A stretch of DNA of 64,000 nt from [Eubacterium] yurii subsp. margaretiae ATCC 43715 (lineage in GTDB: Bacteria; Bacillota; Clostridia; Peptostreptococcales; Filifactoraceae): NCBI GenBank assembly GCA_000146855.1, contig GL405246.1:937794-1001793 (forward strand), given 5' to 3'. Below are positions 37,987 through 47,613 of the stretch, piece after piece. Numbering within the stretch: position 1 is the first letter of the stretch; every line of letters starts with the position of its first letter. Made by a program: the position numbers and the translations under genes. The notes beneath the pieces are model-generated. The model was given only the letters and a program-made list of their open reading frames with translations. It ran no database searches and was not told the origin of the DNA.

Positions 37987-38087
37987 TATTAAAGTGTAAA
38001 ATGTAAATATATTGCTAAAATATACTGTGATAAAAAAGCTGATAAAGAATTAAAAATGACAGTTTTATATACAAAGCGGAGGATAAA

Positions 38088-38576
38088 ATGAAACAGCTTG
38101 AAATGAGAAGAAAAGATAGACAAAAAGATGAACAATTTGCCTTGGAAGTAGTGGATAGCTCTCAATTTGCCAATATATCCATGTATGATGGTAAAGAGCC
38201 TTACACTGTAGTTATTTCCCATGTAAGAAAGGGAGAGTCCATATATTTTCACTGTGCCAAGGCAGGCAGAAAGATAGATATACTTAAGGAAAATCCGAGG
38301 GTTTGTGTAAGCTTTGTTTCGCAAAATATACCGACTTATGAAACGGATAACTTTACTACCTTATTCAAATCAGCGATTTTCTATGGAAATGCTGTATTTG
38401 TTACTGATGAGGATGAGAAAAAAGATGCTCTTAAGATACTATGTGAAAAGTATCTTCCTGAATATATGGAGAATTTTGATTCTGCAATGAAGAGAAGTTT
38501 TGCAGTTACACAAATAATAAGAATAGATTTTGAGTCTTTTTCAGCAAAAGAAAAAAGAGGAAAAGTAGGAGAATAA
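38088..38576 (+). CDS. Pyridoxamine 5'-phosphate oxidase-like FMN-binding protein (NimA type)
   Basis: A 162-residue split-barrel flavin-binding protein. The start MKQLEMRRKDRQKDEQFALE and the middle YTVVISHVRKGESIYFHCAK followed by AGRKIDILKENPRVCVSF are the pattern of the NimA/pyridoxamine oxidase-like group common in clostridia. The reaction is unknown; some relatives inactivate nitroimidazoles. GCGGAGGATAAA precedes the ATG. Its stop overlaps the ATG of the next gene (TAATG). Confidence 0.85.
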   Translation: MKQLEMRRKDRQKDEQFALEVVDSSQFANISMYDGKEPYTVVISHVRKGESIYFHCAKAGRKIDILKENPRVCVSFVSQNIPTYETDNFTTLFKSAIFYGNAVFVTDEDEKKDALKILCEKYLPEYMENFDSAMKRSFAVTQIIRIDFESFSAKEKRGKVGE

Positions 38577-39394
38577 TGATAAAGTTAGTAGTTAGTGATT
38601 TGGATGGAACATTGCTTGACAGCAAGAGTGAGGTAAGTGAAATTACCGTAAATACGATTAAAAAATATATAGACAAAGGCATTGAGTTCGCGTTTTGTAC
38701 AGGTAGAGCCTTTGCTGAAATGGATCATATCTTGGAAAGTATACCATTTATAAGATATGCCATAACTGCAAATGGAGCATATTGCTTTGATACCTTCACT
38801 AAGGAAGAAATATACAAAACTTTGATGTATAAAAAAGATATAAAGAAAATTTATGATGCCTTAAAAGATGAGGACTTACTCTTTGAAGCCTATATAGATG
38901 ATAAAATATATTGTAATAAGAAATCTGACGCTGAAATTATAGAATATATACCTATAGAGTTTTTAAACATGGTGAAAAAATCAAGAGTCTTGGTAGAAGA
39001 TATGGAAAAGTTGATAGATGAACTTGACGAAAAAGACGGAGCTATTAAAATTCACATATTTTTCTCTACAGTAACAGATAGAGATAAGGTATATCAAAGA
39101 ATAAAAGATATGCCCTACGATATAATTTCTCAGAGTTTCAATGAGATAGAAGTAAATGCAAAAGATGTAAATAAGGGAAATGGAGTCCTTGCCCTTGCAA
39201 AAAAATTAGGTGTAAACAAGGAAGAAAGCATGGGATTTGGAGATAATTTCAACGACATCAGTATGAGAAACGGTGTAGGTACCTTGGTAGCTGTAGAAAA
39301 TGCAGTTGAGCCTTTAAAGGAGATAGCGGATTACATTACAAAGACCAATACTGAAAACGGAGTGGCATTTGGCTTGGATAAATTTTTAGGGTAG
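38576..39394 (+). CDS. Cof-type HAD-IIB phosphatase
   Basis: A 272-residue Cof-like HAD hydrolase. VVSDLDGTLLDS at residue 5-16 is motif I, FCTGRAF near 40 is motif II, and NKGNGVLALAKKLG with SMGFGDNFNDISMRNGVG near 200-225 contains motifs III and IV. These enzymes dephosphorylate sugar phosphates or cofactors such as FMN or PLP; the exact substrate is open. Its start overlaps the preceding stop by one base. Confidence 0.9.
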   Translation: MIKLVVSDLDGTLLDSKSEVSEITVNTIKKYIDKGIEFAFCTGRAFAEMDHILESIPFIRYAITANGAYCFDTFTKEEIYKTLMYKKDIKKIYDALKDEDLLFEAYIDDKIYCNKKSDAEIIEYIPIEFLNMVKKSRVLVEDMEKLIDELDEKDGAIKIHIFFSTVTDRDKVYQRIKDMPYDIISQSFNEIEVNAKDVNKGNGVLALAKKLGVNKEESMGFGDNFNDISMRNGVGTLVAVENAVEPLKEIADYITKTNTENGVAFGLDKFLG

Positions 39395-39398
39395 ACTT

Positions 39399-41375
39399 AT
39401 GCAAAATGTTATAAAAAAATTAGATGACAACATAGTAAAACTAATATCAGCAGGTGAAGTTATAGAGTCTCCTTGCAGTGTAGTTAAAGAGTTGGTAGAA
39501 AATTCCATAGACTCTAAAGCCACATCAGTGGTAGTAGAGATAAAAAACGGAGGTAAATCATATATTAGGGTCACAGATAATGGTTGTGGCATAGGTGAGG
39601 AGTATGTTATAGAGGCTTTTAAGAAGCATACTACAAGTAAGATTAGCACATTTGACGACTTTATAAACATAGGAACTAACGGTTTTCGTGGAGAAGCTTT
39701 GGCAAGTATATCTGCTGTGGCTAAGATATCCATGACTACAAAGACAGCTGACAGTAACTATGGTATTACTGTTGTTATGAATAATGATAAGCTTTTGGAA
39801 AAGACAAAGACAGGAGCAAAAGATGGCACTACAGTAATAGTGGAAGAACTGCTTGAAAATGTTCCTGCGAGGAAGAATTTTCTTAAATCTGATAAGGCTG
39901 AAGGTGCTAAAATCACTGACTTTTTAATCAGATATGCTCTTGCCAATCCTAATATAAAGATAAGGTATATCAACAATTCTAAACAGGTGTTTGCAACCTA
40001 TGCTACAGGAAAAGTAATTGATGTTGTAGATATTATTTTTGGAGAAAAGCATGGTGACAAGATAATAGAAGTTGATGAAAAACTCTCTGATTTTTTGAGC
40101 ATAAGAGGAATAATAGGAAATAATTCCGCCATGTATTCCAGTAGAAAGATGCAATATATATTTGTAAACGGTAGAATAATAAAGGATAAGAATATTACTG
40201 CATATATTGAAAATGCTTATAAGAAGTTTATACCTTCCGGAAATTATCCGCTTTTTTTCTTAGATATAATAATTAAGCCTTCAATGGTGGATGTGAACAT
40301 CCATCCGAATAAGCTTGAAGTGAAATTTTCAGAAGAAAAGTTGATATATTCTTTGATAGAAAATGCGATATCCAATAAACTTGACAACCATAATATGATA
40401 CCTACTGTAAATATTGCAAAGGAAGAAAAGGAAGAAGAAAATATCTTCAATGATATATTAGTAAATTACAAAAATAGGGTGCAAAAAAAAGAAGAGAAAA
40501 AGATTAGACCTATAGAAGAATATGAAGAACAAAAGATAGTAATTTCTAAACAAAGGCAAGACGAAGAGTTTGTATATAAGGTTGATGTGAGTGTCTCTGA
40601 AGCTAAGGTAGAGGAAGATAAGAAGAAGTACAATAGTGAAAATGAAGATAGACAAAAAGAGGAGATGGTATCAGCTGAGGAGCAGGTAAGAAATAATGTA
40701 TCTGAAATTACACCTTTAGAAGTAAATACTCTATCCATACCCAAAAGAGTTGTTGAAAAAGAGATAAAAACAAGTGACAAAAAAATCAACTCTGTGGACT
40801 TGACCTTGCTTAGCTATGGTGGAAGAGTGTTTGACACCTATATTATGCTGTACAATGATGAAGATATGTATATCATAGATCAGCATGCAGCTCATGAGAG
40901 AATACTTTATGAGAGATTTTTAAGAGAATTTTACTCTAATTCCATAGTTCAACAACAGCTATTGATACCACAAAATGTAGTGATACCGGTAAATCTGGTG
41001 GATTACAGCCAAAGCATAATTGAAGAGGCAAGTTCGTTCGGTTTTGAATGTGACTTATTTGGTGACAATATTATCTTAGTTCGTGCCATACCTGATTTTT
41101 TGGATATGGAAGCAAGTCTTAGGTTCTTAGATGAGGTCTTTAACATCTACCTTGAAGAAAAATTAAGTCTTGAGCTGATTAAGGATAAGATTGCTACAAA
41201 AGCCTGCAAGGCTGCTATAAAAGGTAATGATACTAGCATTAAGGAAGAAGAGATTGAAAAAATCATCTATGATTTGGAACATTGTGAAAACAAATTCGCC
41301 TGCCCACATGGCAGACCTGTAATTACGAGATTATCCAAATATGAGATGGAGAAGTTTTTTAAAAGAATATTGTAA
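39399..41375 (+). CDS. mutL: DNA mismatch repair protein MutL
   Basis: The 658-residue MutL has the GHKL ATPase motifs in the N-terminus (VVKELVENSIDSKAT, VTDNGCGI, TNGFRGEALASISA). A long charged linker covers about 330-460. The C-terminal endonuclease signature DQHAAHERILYE (DQHAx2Ex4E) lies near residue 493, with supporting ACKAAIK and CPHGRP metal-site motifs. It is therefore the nicking type used in bacteria without MutH. No mutS is nearby. It starts four bases after the HAD stop, with a weak ribosome site. Confidence 0.94.
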   Translation: MQNVIKKLDDNIVKLISAGEVIESPCSVVKELVENSIDSKATSVVVEIKNGGKSYIRVTDNGCGIGEEYVIEAFKKHTTSKISTFDDFINIGTNGFRGEALASISAVAKISMTTKTADSNYGITVVMNNDKLLEKTKTGAKDGTTVIVEELLENVPARKNFLKSDKAEGAKITDFLIRYALANPNIKIRYINNSKQVFATYATGKVIDVVDIIFGEKHGDKIIEVDEKLSDFLSIRGIIGNNSAMYSSRKMQYIFVNGRIIKDKNITAYIENAYKKFIPSGNYPLFFLDIIIKPSMVDVNIHPNKLEVKFSEEKLIYSLIENAISNKLDNHNMIPTVNIAKEEKEEENIFNDILVNYKNRVQKKEEKKIRPIEEYEEQKIVISKQRQDEEFVYKVDVSVSEAKVEEDKKKYNSENEDRQKEEMVSAEEQVRNNVSEITPLEVNTLSIPKRVVEKEIKTSDKKINSVDLTLLSYGGRVFDTYIMLYNDEDMYIIDQHAAHERILYERFLREFYSNSIVQQQLLIPQNVVIPVNLVDYSQSIIEEASSFGFECDLFGDNIILVRAIPDFLDMEASLRFLDEVFNIYLEEKLSLELIKDKIATKACKAAIKGNDTSIKEEEIEKIIYDLEHCENKFACPHGRPVITRLSKYEMEKFFKRIL

Positions 41376-42423
41376 AAGAGAGATTTATGAAAAAAATATA
41401 CTGGACTATCAATTTGACGAATTTCAAAATATATTGATAGAAAACGGCTTTGAAAAATATAGGGCAAAGCAGATTTATCCACTTGTTTACAAGGGAATAA
41501 AAACATTTGACGAGATAAATAACATACCTAAAAATTTAAAAGACTTTATGCTTGAAAATTTTGTCGTTAATTCTGTAAGTATATATGAGAAATTGCAGTC
41601 CAAAAAAGATTATACTAAAAAATATCTGATGAAACTTGAAGATGGCAATATAATAGAATGTGTGCTTATGAAGTATAAGTTCGGACTTTCAGCCTGTATT
41701 TCATCACAGGTGGGTTGTTTGATGGGATGTACTTTTTGCGCATCTACGGTTGGCTCAAAAGTGAGAGATTTGAGCAGCGGAGAGATGATAGGTCAGATAC
41801 TTGCGATGAGCAATGATGTTGGTGAGAAGATTTCTAACATTGTTATCATGGGAAGTGGAGAGCCCTTTGACAACTATGGGAATCTACTCAAGTTTTTTGA
41901 TTTGGTAATGTCCAAGGATACATTAAATATTGGAGCAAGGCATATTACAGTATCTACTTGCGGACTGGCAGATAAGATAATTGACTTTGCAGATAGGAAA
42001 TTGCAGATTAATCTTGCAATATCACTACACAATCCTAATCAGGAAAAAAGAAGTCAAATTATGCCAATATCTAGAAAGTTCAAAATAGATGAATTGATGA
42101 GAGCTGTAGAATACTATATCTCAAAGACAAACAGACGTGTTACCTATGAATATGCACTGATTAATGAGGTCAATGACAGTGAAGAGGATGCGAAGTTGCT
42201 TGTACAACTTGTAAAAAATCAACTTTGTCACATTAATCTTATTCCGGTGAATTCTACTGAGCACAGTAATTATAAGAAGCCTGATAATATTAGAATACAG
42301 AAGTTTATGAATATTTTATCTAAAAATGGGATAAATGCAACTATAAGGAGGGAAATGGGTACGGATATCAATGGAGCCTGCGGTCAGCTAAGAATATCCG
42401 CAATTTCAAAGGAGAAGTTATGA
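41341..42423 (+). CDS. rlmN: 23S rRNA (adenine2503-C2)-methyltransferase RlmN, start disturbed
   Basis: A radical SAM enzyme that methylates A2503 of 23S rRNA and A37 of tRNAs. The cluster motif GCLMGCTFCAS and the C-terminal catalytic cysteine in NGACGQLR are intact. The frame at 41341 overlaps the end of mutL by 35 bases and has no ribosome site. The natural-looking start is the ATG at 41387 with AAGAGAG upstream, but a run of seven A residues (41390-41396) leaves it out of frame. Eight A residues would give MKKNILDYQ, which fits the family. The start given here is only the open-frame limit. Confidence 0.88.
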   Translation: MRWRSFLKEYCKREIYEKNILDYQFDEFQNILIENGFEKYRAKQIYPLVYKGIKTFDEINNIPKNLKDFMLENFVVNSVSIYEKLQSKKDYTKKYLMKLEDGNIIECVLMKYKFGLSACISSQVGCLMGCTFCASTVGSKVRDLSSGEMIGQILAMSNDVGEKISNIVIMGSGEPFDNYGNLLKFFDLVMSKDTLNIGARHITVSTCGLADKIIDFADRKLQINLAISLHNPNQEKRSQIMPISRKFKIDELMRAVEYYISKTNRRVTYEYALINEVNDSEEDAKLLVQLVKNQLCHINLIPVNSTEHSNYKKPDNIRIQKFMNILSKNGINATIRREMGTDINGACGQLRISAISKEKL

Positions 42424-43166
42424 AATATTTTTCACTTACAGACATAGGAAAAAAAAGAGAGAAAAATGAAGACAGCTACTATTCACAAATAAAGGATTAT
42501 TCCGGTACTACAGTAGGGCTTTTTGCTATAGCCGACGGAATGGGCGGATATGAAAATGGAGAGTATGCGAGTAAAAAAGCTATTGAGGAAGTCATAAACT
42601 ATGTGAATGAAGCATTTCAAATGCTTGATTTTTCAAATATCTTTGATGATGACATGAGAAAAATACTCGAAAAGGCTTTAGACATTGCAAATAACGTCAT
42701 ATATGAAAAGTCGAAAGAATCTTCTCCTATGGGTACTACATTTGTTGCAGGAATAATTATAAATGACAAGATATTTATTGTTAATGTAGGTGATTCAAGG
42801 GCATATATGCTAAATGGTGACAACTTTACTCAGATAACCAAAGATAATTCATATGTACAGGAACTAATTGAAGAAGGTATCTTAGATGAAGATAAGGCTA
42901 GAACTTTTCAAAATAAGAATGAGATAACAAGAGCAGTTGGATATTATGAAAGTGTTGAAGTTGATTTTTATGTAAGAGAAGTACAAAGGTCAGATAAGAT
43001 ATTAATATGCTCAGATGGTCTAACCAATATGGTAGAAGATAACATTATAAAGGATATTTTTCAGCAAAATAATGAACCTGAAAATATATGTATGGAACTT
43101 GTTTTCTTGGCTAATGCCAATGGTGGAAAAGACAATATTACTGTAACTGTCATTGAAATAGAATAA
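42420..43166 (+). CDS. stp: PP2C-type serine/threonine phosphatase
   Basis: The 248-residue phosphatase has the PPM motifs: TDIGKKREKNEDSYY (metal-binding Asp and Arg region), ADGMGGYENG near 40, VNVGDSRAYML near 120, CSDGLTNMVEDN near 198, GGKDNITVTVIE at the end. It should reverse phosphorylation by the PASTA kinase encoded next. Its ATG overlaps the rlmN stop (ATGA), so it is coupled. This stp-stk pair with rsgA is the usual Firmicute order. Confidence 0.94.
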   Translation: MKYFSLTDIGKKREKNEDSYYSQIKDYSGTTVGLFAIADGMGGYENGEYASKKAIEEVINYVNEAFQMLDFSNIFDDDMRKILEKALDIANNVIYEKSKESSPMGTTFVAGIIINDKIFIVNVGDSRAYMLNGDNFTQITKDNSYVQELIEEGILDEDKARTFQNKNEITRAVGYYESVEVDFYVREVQRSDKILICSDGLTNMVEDNIIKDIFQQNNEPENICMELVFLANANGGKDNITVTVIEIE

Positions 43167-43181
43167 ATCTTGGAGAGTATT

Positions 43182-45089
43182 ATGGAAAAAATAATTTTAG
43201 GTGGGAGATACGCTCTGCTGGAGAAAATTTCCGAAGGCGGGATGTCCACGATTTACAAAGCATATTGCAATGTACTTAACAGAGTTGTGGCAGTAAAAAT
43301 TCTGAAACAGGAATTTTCAAATGATGAGGAATTCCTTAAAAAATTTAATAATGAGGCAAAATCAGCAGCGGCTCTTAACCATCCAAATATAGTAGGAGTA
43401 TATGATATAGGTAGTGATGATGATGTATCTTATATTGTCATGGAATATATAGATGGTAAGAATATCAAACAGATAATCAACGAGAGAGGCTGTTTTGCAG
43501 AAAAAGGCGCACTTGAAATACTAAGGCAGATATGTTTAGCATTAAAGGCAGCTCACGATCAAGGTATTGTTCATAGGGATATAAAACCTCATAACATAAT
43601 GATAAACAAATTTGGCATAGTAAAGGTTGGAGATTTTGGTATAGCAAAGGCGACAAGTTCAGCTACTATTACCAAGTCTGAGAGTATAATGGGCTCAGTC
43701 CACTATATCTCTCCTGAACAAGCAAAAGGTGAATATGTCGATAAGAGGAGTGACATATACTCATTGGGTATAGTTTTTTACGAAATGCTTACAGGAAAAG
43801 TACCTTATGATGAAGAAAAAGCAATAAATACAGCACTTAAGCATGTAAACTGTCAATTGGAAATACCCGAAAAATATAAACATATACTATCTTCCTCAGC
43901 ACAAAATATATTGTTGAAAATGGTTCAGAAAAATCCAAACGATAGATACCTTGATGTTTCACAAATAATATCAGACATAGATAAGATACAAAATGAAAAT
44001 GAAGAGGTAAGCTATTTTGTAGAACAAGACTATCATACAAAGATAATGCCTTCTGTAAAACAAAATAATGTTCAAAAAGAAGAGCTAAAGCCTAAAAAGA
44101 AGAAAAAAAGAGGATATAAAAAGTATTTTATCTTACTTGCAATAATAGTAGTAGCTTTGTCATCTGCATATTTGATATCAGCAGGAAATATTTGGGATGC
44201 TGTCGTAGGAAATAATGTTAAAATACCTGATATAGTAGGTAAAAGTCTAAAAATAGCTACAAAAGATTTGGAAGCAGTGGAGCTTAAAATAAGGGTAATG
44301 TCTGAAAAAGAGGATAAAGAAACTGAAAGTGGCACTATACTTTCTCAAAATCCTGATGCAGGAATAAAGTTGAGAAAAGGAGAAGAGGTGTCGGTTATAG
44401 TTTCAAAACAACCTGATAATATCACTGAAATTCCTGATGTAGTAGGAAAGAGTTTAGATGAAGCAAAAAAATTAATTGAAGAGAAAAAACTTAAACATAT
44501 TGTTAAACATAAATTTTCTAAAGATGTAGAAGAAGGATTTGTAATATCTCAGTCTCCTGCAAAGGAAGAAAAGGCAAAATTTGATGATGTGGTTACCATT
44601 GAAGTCAGCAAGGGTGAGGAAGTAAAAAAGGAAAAGATACCTAACTTGGTAGGTGCTACCCTTGATGATGCAAGGAAGATAACAGGTAATTTTTCAATCG
44701 GAAGTATAAGCTACAAGGAAGATACTTCAAAACCTGACGGCAGAGTCCTTTCCCAAGAACCGGCAGCAGGAAGTCAGCAAGTAGCCGGAACACAAATAGA
44801 TATAGTGATAAATAAGATTGAACCGAGGAAAGAGCCTGAGCAAGAAAAACCTAAGGTAGAAGCTGAGATAGTTAGCAAAAATCTGGAGGTTGTATTGCCT
44901 AAGGGTGAAAATGTCTTACTTACATTTATAGATAAGAGTAATGGATCTATAGCTTATAGCAACACCATAACGGTGCAAGAAGGTGAAAATGTAAGTGTTC
45001 AACTTAGCGGACACAAGGGAGAGTCCAAGGTGTTTGATATCTATATCGGCGGTAAGTATTTTGCAACAACAGGCACAATAACATTTTAG
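43182..45089 (+). CDS. PASTA-domain serine/threonine kinase (PrkC/Stk type)
   Basis: The 635-residue membrane kinase has an intact catalytic domain (ISEGGMSTIYKA, VAVKIL lysine, HRDIKPHN, DFG, SPEQAKGEY). One span lies near 310-330 (YFILLAIIVVALSSAYLI), and three PASTA repeats follow (IPDIVGKSLK, IPDVVGKSLD, IPNLVGATLD), about 340-545. An extra beta-rich end of about 80 residues follows. PASTA repeats sense muropeptide or lipid II. The ATG at 43182 follows TTGGAGAG; an in-frame TTG at 43170 is inside that site. Confidence 0.93.
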   Translation: MEKIILGGRYALLEKISEGGMSTIYKAYCNVLNRVVAVKILKQEFSNDEEFLKKFNNEAKSAAALNHPNIVGVYDIGSDDDVSYIVMEYIDGKNIKQIINERGCFAEKGALEILRQICLALKAAHDQGIVHRDIKPHNIMINKFGIVKVGDFGIAKATSSATITKSESIMGSVHYISPEQAKGEYVDKRSDIYSLGIVFYEMLTGKVPYDEEKAINTALKHVNCQLEIPEKYKHILSSSAQNILLKMVQKNPNDRYLDVSQIISDIDKIQNENEEVSYFVEQDYHTKIMPSVKQNNVQKEELKPKKKKKRGYKKYFILLAIIVVALSSAYLISAGNIWDAVVGNNVKIPDIVGKSLKIATKDLEAVELKIRVMSEKEDKETESGTILSQNPDAGIKLRKGEEVSVIVSKQPDNITEIPDVVGKSLDEAKKLIEEKKLKHIVKHKFSKDVEEGFVISQSPAKEEKAKFDDVVTIEVSKGEEVKKEKIPNLVGATLDDARKITGNFSIGSISYKEDTSKPDGRVLSQEPAAGSQQVAGTQIDIVINKIEPRKEPEQEKPKVEAEIVSKNLEVVLPKGENVLLTFIDKSNGSIAYSNTITVQEGENVSVQLSGHKGESKVFDIYIGGKYFATTGTITF

Positions 45090-45135
45090 CGATTTGCAAG
45101 CTGTTGTATATTAATATTGATGAAAAGAGGGGTAT

Positions 45136-46029
45136 ATTATCAAAGGATTGGTAGTAAAAAAAATAGCAAATTTTTTCTATGTGGAATGCGATAATGTAAT
45201 TTATCAGTGCAAGCCCAGAGGGACTTTTAAAAAAGAAAATAAGTCCATAATAGTAGGCGATTATGTAGATATTACAATAACAGATGAAATTGACAATGAA
45301 GCAGTAATAGACTTTGTATATGAGCAAAAAAATATGCTCATTAGACCAAGTGTTGCCAATATTACTAAATTAATCTTAGTATTTTCTGTTATGGAACCTA
45401 AGTTGAATTTGTATATAATTGACAGTTTCTTAGTAGTAGCAAAGAAAAATAATATAGATGCTGTGATTTGCTTCAGCAAGACAGATCTTGATGAAGACCA
45501 ATCCTACAAAGAAGCCGTCAAAATATATAAAGATATTGGATACGAAACTGTTGAAATAAGCAGTGTAAATAATATAGGCATAGAAGAACTCAAATCTAAG
45601 ATAAGTGGAAATATTAATGTAGTGGCAGGTCCATCCGGAGCAGGTAAGAGCAGTCTTATCAATGAATTATCTGCAGAGTTCAATCAAGCCATATCGTCAA
45701 TAAGCACTAAATTACAAAAAGGAAAAAATACTACTACCTATGCTACACTTTTGAAGATGCCTATGAAAGACTCGTATATAGCAGATACACCGGGCTTTAC
45801 TTCAATAAAAGCAACAGATATAAAAATAAATGAACTTAAGGATTATTTTGTTGAATTTGAAAATTACAGTGAGGGCTGTAAGTTTAAAAATAAGTGTTTA
45901 CATGATAACGAGCCCTCTTGTTCAGTAAAAAAAGCATTGGAAGAGGGCAAAATATATAAAAGTAGATATGACTCTTATATAAGAATGTTAAGTGAAATAA
46001 AAAAATATGAAAACGGGGGAAGGTATTGA
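45136..46029 (+). CDS. rsgA: Ribosome small-subunit GTPase RsgA, non-ATG start
   Basis: A circularly permuted GTPase that helps 30S maturation: ITKLILVFSVMEPKLN, the G4-like CFSKTDL near 112, then P-loop GPSGAGKSSLIN near 168-179 and DTPGFTS near 217. The C-terminal zinc site is present as CKFKNKCLHDNEPSC. No in-frame ATG exists. The family N-terminus (M-x-KG-x-V-x-K) is obtained if ATT at 45136 initiates, just after AGAGGGG; a TTG at 45148 is the alternative. An ATG at 45120 would be in frame with one G fewer in GGGG. Confidence 0.9.
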   Translation: MIKGLVVKKIANFFYVECDNVIYQCKPRGTFKKENKSIIVGDYVDITITDEIDNEAVIDFVYEQKNMLIRPSVANITKLILVFSVMEPKLNLYIIDSFLVVAKKNNIDAVICFSKTDLDEDQSYKEAVKIYKDIGYETVEISSVNNIGIEELKSKISGNINVVAGPSGAGKSSLINELSAEFNQAISSISTKLQKGKNTTTYATLLKMPMKDSYIADTPGFTSIKATDIKINELKDYFVEFENYSEGCKFKNKCLHDNEPSCSVKKALEEGKIYKSRYDSYIRMLSEIKKYENGGRY

Positions 46030-46682
46030 TGAAATCAATAGCGCCGTCTATATTGTCGGCTGATTTTTCAAATATAGGAAGGGATATTAAGGAAGTTGAA
46101 GATAATACAAATTGCAAGTATCTTCATATTGATGTGATGGACGGTATGTTTGTTCCTAATATCTCTATAGGGCAGGTGTTTATCAAATCCATAAGGAAGG
46201 CAAGCAATATGATATTTGATGTTCATCTTATGATTGAAAGACCTGAAAGATATGTAGAAGATTTTCAAAAAAGCGGGGCAGATATATTGACTGTCCACTG
46301 TGAAGCTACAAATCATCTGCATAGGGTGCTTGCACATATAAGGCAGTGCGGTATGAAAGCAGGAGTGACACTAAATCCTGCTACGCCTATAGAAAATATC
46401 ATCCCTGTACTTGACATGGTTGACTTGGTTTTGGTTATGAGTGTAAATCCAGGTTTTGGAGGTCAAAGCTTCATTAGAAACAGCTTAACAAAAATTGAAA
46501 AGTTAAAAAAATGGAAGGAAGAATACGGATATAACTATATAATAGAGATAGACGGTGGAGTAAATGAGTCTACAATATCGGAGATATCTAAGGCAGGTGC
46601 AGAATTATTCGTTGCAGGCTCAGCAGTATTTAATAATAAAGGAATTAGACAAAATATAGAGAATTTAGAAAAACTGATGTAA
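46029..46682 (+). CDS. rpe: Ribulose-phosphate 3-epimerase
   Basis: Interconverts ribulose 5-phosphate and xylulose 5-phosphate. TIM-barrel motifs are present: SIAPSILSADFSNIGRDI, HIDVMDGMFVPNIS with catalytic Asp, FDVHLMIERPE, VLVMSVNPGFGGQSF and IEIDGGVNEST. The 217 residues are normal. Its ATG overlaps the rsgA stop (TGATG), and GGGGAAGG lies upstream, so the two genes are coupled. Confidence 0.94.
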   Translation: MKSIAPSILSADFSNIGRDIKEVEDNTNCKYLHIDVMDGMFVPNISIGQVFIKSIRKASNMIFDVHLMIERPERYVEDFQKSGADILTVHCEATNHLHRVLAHIRQCGMKAGVTLNPATPIENIIPVLDMVDLVLVMSVNPGFGGQSFIRNSLTKIEKLKKWKEEYGYNYIIEIDGGVNESTISEISKAGAELFVAGSAVFNNKGIRQNIENLEKLM

Positions 46683-46736
46683 GCTAAATTTTTTAATTTA
46701 TGTCTGAGAATATAGAATATGAAATAAGGATAAAAA

Positions 46737-47387
46737 ATGAAAGATTATGCTGTACTTGTAGTAAACGGCTCTATAAAAGATATTGATTTTTATAAAGATA
46801 TTTTAGACAATGCAAAGATAGTGGTGGCGTCAGATGGTGCCGCCAATATCTTATATAGATATTCTAAGGATATAGACTATATTATAGGAGATTTAGACTC
46901 TATTTCTGAGGGAGTCCTTCTCTATTATAAAAATAAGGATGTTGTGGTTAAAAGATATCCTGTAAAAAAAGATAAGACAGACTCTGAGATTTCAATTGAT
47001 GAAATATACAATATGGGTATTAAAAAAATAGTAATGATTGGTGCAAAAGGTGATAGAACAGATCATTTCATGGCTAACTTAAATTTATTGTACTATGCTG
47101 ATAACATTGGAGTAAATTTAGTCATACTCGACGAAAATAATGAAATTACTCTAGTCAAAGAGGGTCAAAATTATATTGATGTTAAAGTAAATCAAACAAT
47201 TTCATTTGTAAGTCTTGTAGGTGAGGTACAGGGGATTACTCTCAAAGGTTTTGAATATGAACTGGAAAACTATGACTTACACTTCGGTTCAAGTATACTT
47301 ACATCCAATGTTGCGAAAGATGAAAGAGTTTTTGTTGAAATAAAAAAGGGAAGTTTACTTTGTATTAAGGTCAACGAGGATCAATAA
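46737..47387 (+). CDS. thiN: Thiamine pyrophosphokinase
   Basis: Transfers pyrophosphate from ATP to thiamine to make TPP. Recognised by VVASDGAANILYRYSKDIDY, IIGDLDSIS near 56, KKDKTDSEISID near 80 and IGAKGDRTDHFMANLNLL near 103. The 216 residues match the ThiN/THI80 type. GGATAAAAAATG gives the start. It follows rpe, the common clostridial order rsgA-rpe-thiN. No TPP riboswitch is visible before it. Confidence 0.92.
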   Translation: MKDYAVLVVNGSIKDIDFYKDILDNAKIVVASDGAANILYRYSKDIDYIIGDLDSISEGVLLYYKNKDVVVKRYPVKKDKTDSEISIDEIYNMGIKKIVMIGAKGDRTDHFMANLNLLYYADNIGVNLVILDENNEITLVKEGQNYIDVKVNQTISFVSLVGEVQGITLKGFEYELENYDLHFGSSILTSNVAKDERVFVEIKKGSLLCIKVNEDQ

Positions 47388-47613
47388 TCTTGTATATGAT
47401 ATTTAAGTATATGTAATTAGGAATATAAAAAATATTGTAGTATGCTATGTATATATGAAAAAATAATATATGGATTTGAAGCAAGATTTATGCAAATAAT
47501 TGAAGGGATAAGGAATTTATTTTATATCAAATAGAATTAAGCTGAATCAAGTTCAATTATATTACCTAATTAAATGGATATTAGTATTAAAAATTACTTT
47601 GAAAGGTAAATTA

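Noticed and set aside
46683..46736. TPP riboswitch before thiN
   Set aside because: The gap is only 54 bases and lacks the CTGAGA-type core.
47388..47613. Possible cobalamin riboswitch before cbiC
   Set aside because: No B12-box (GCCACTG) or other conserved element is present; the segment is plain AT-rich sequence.
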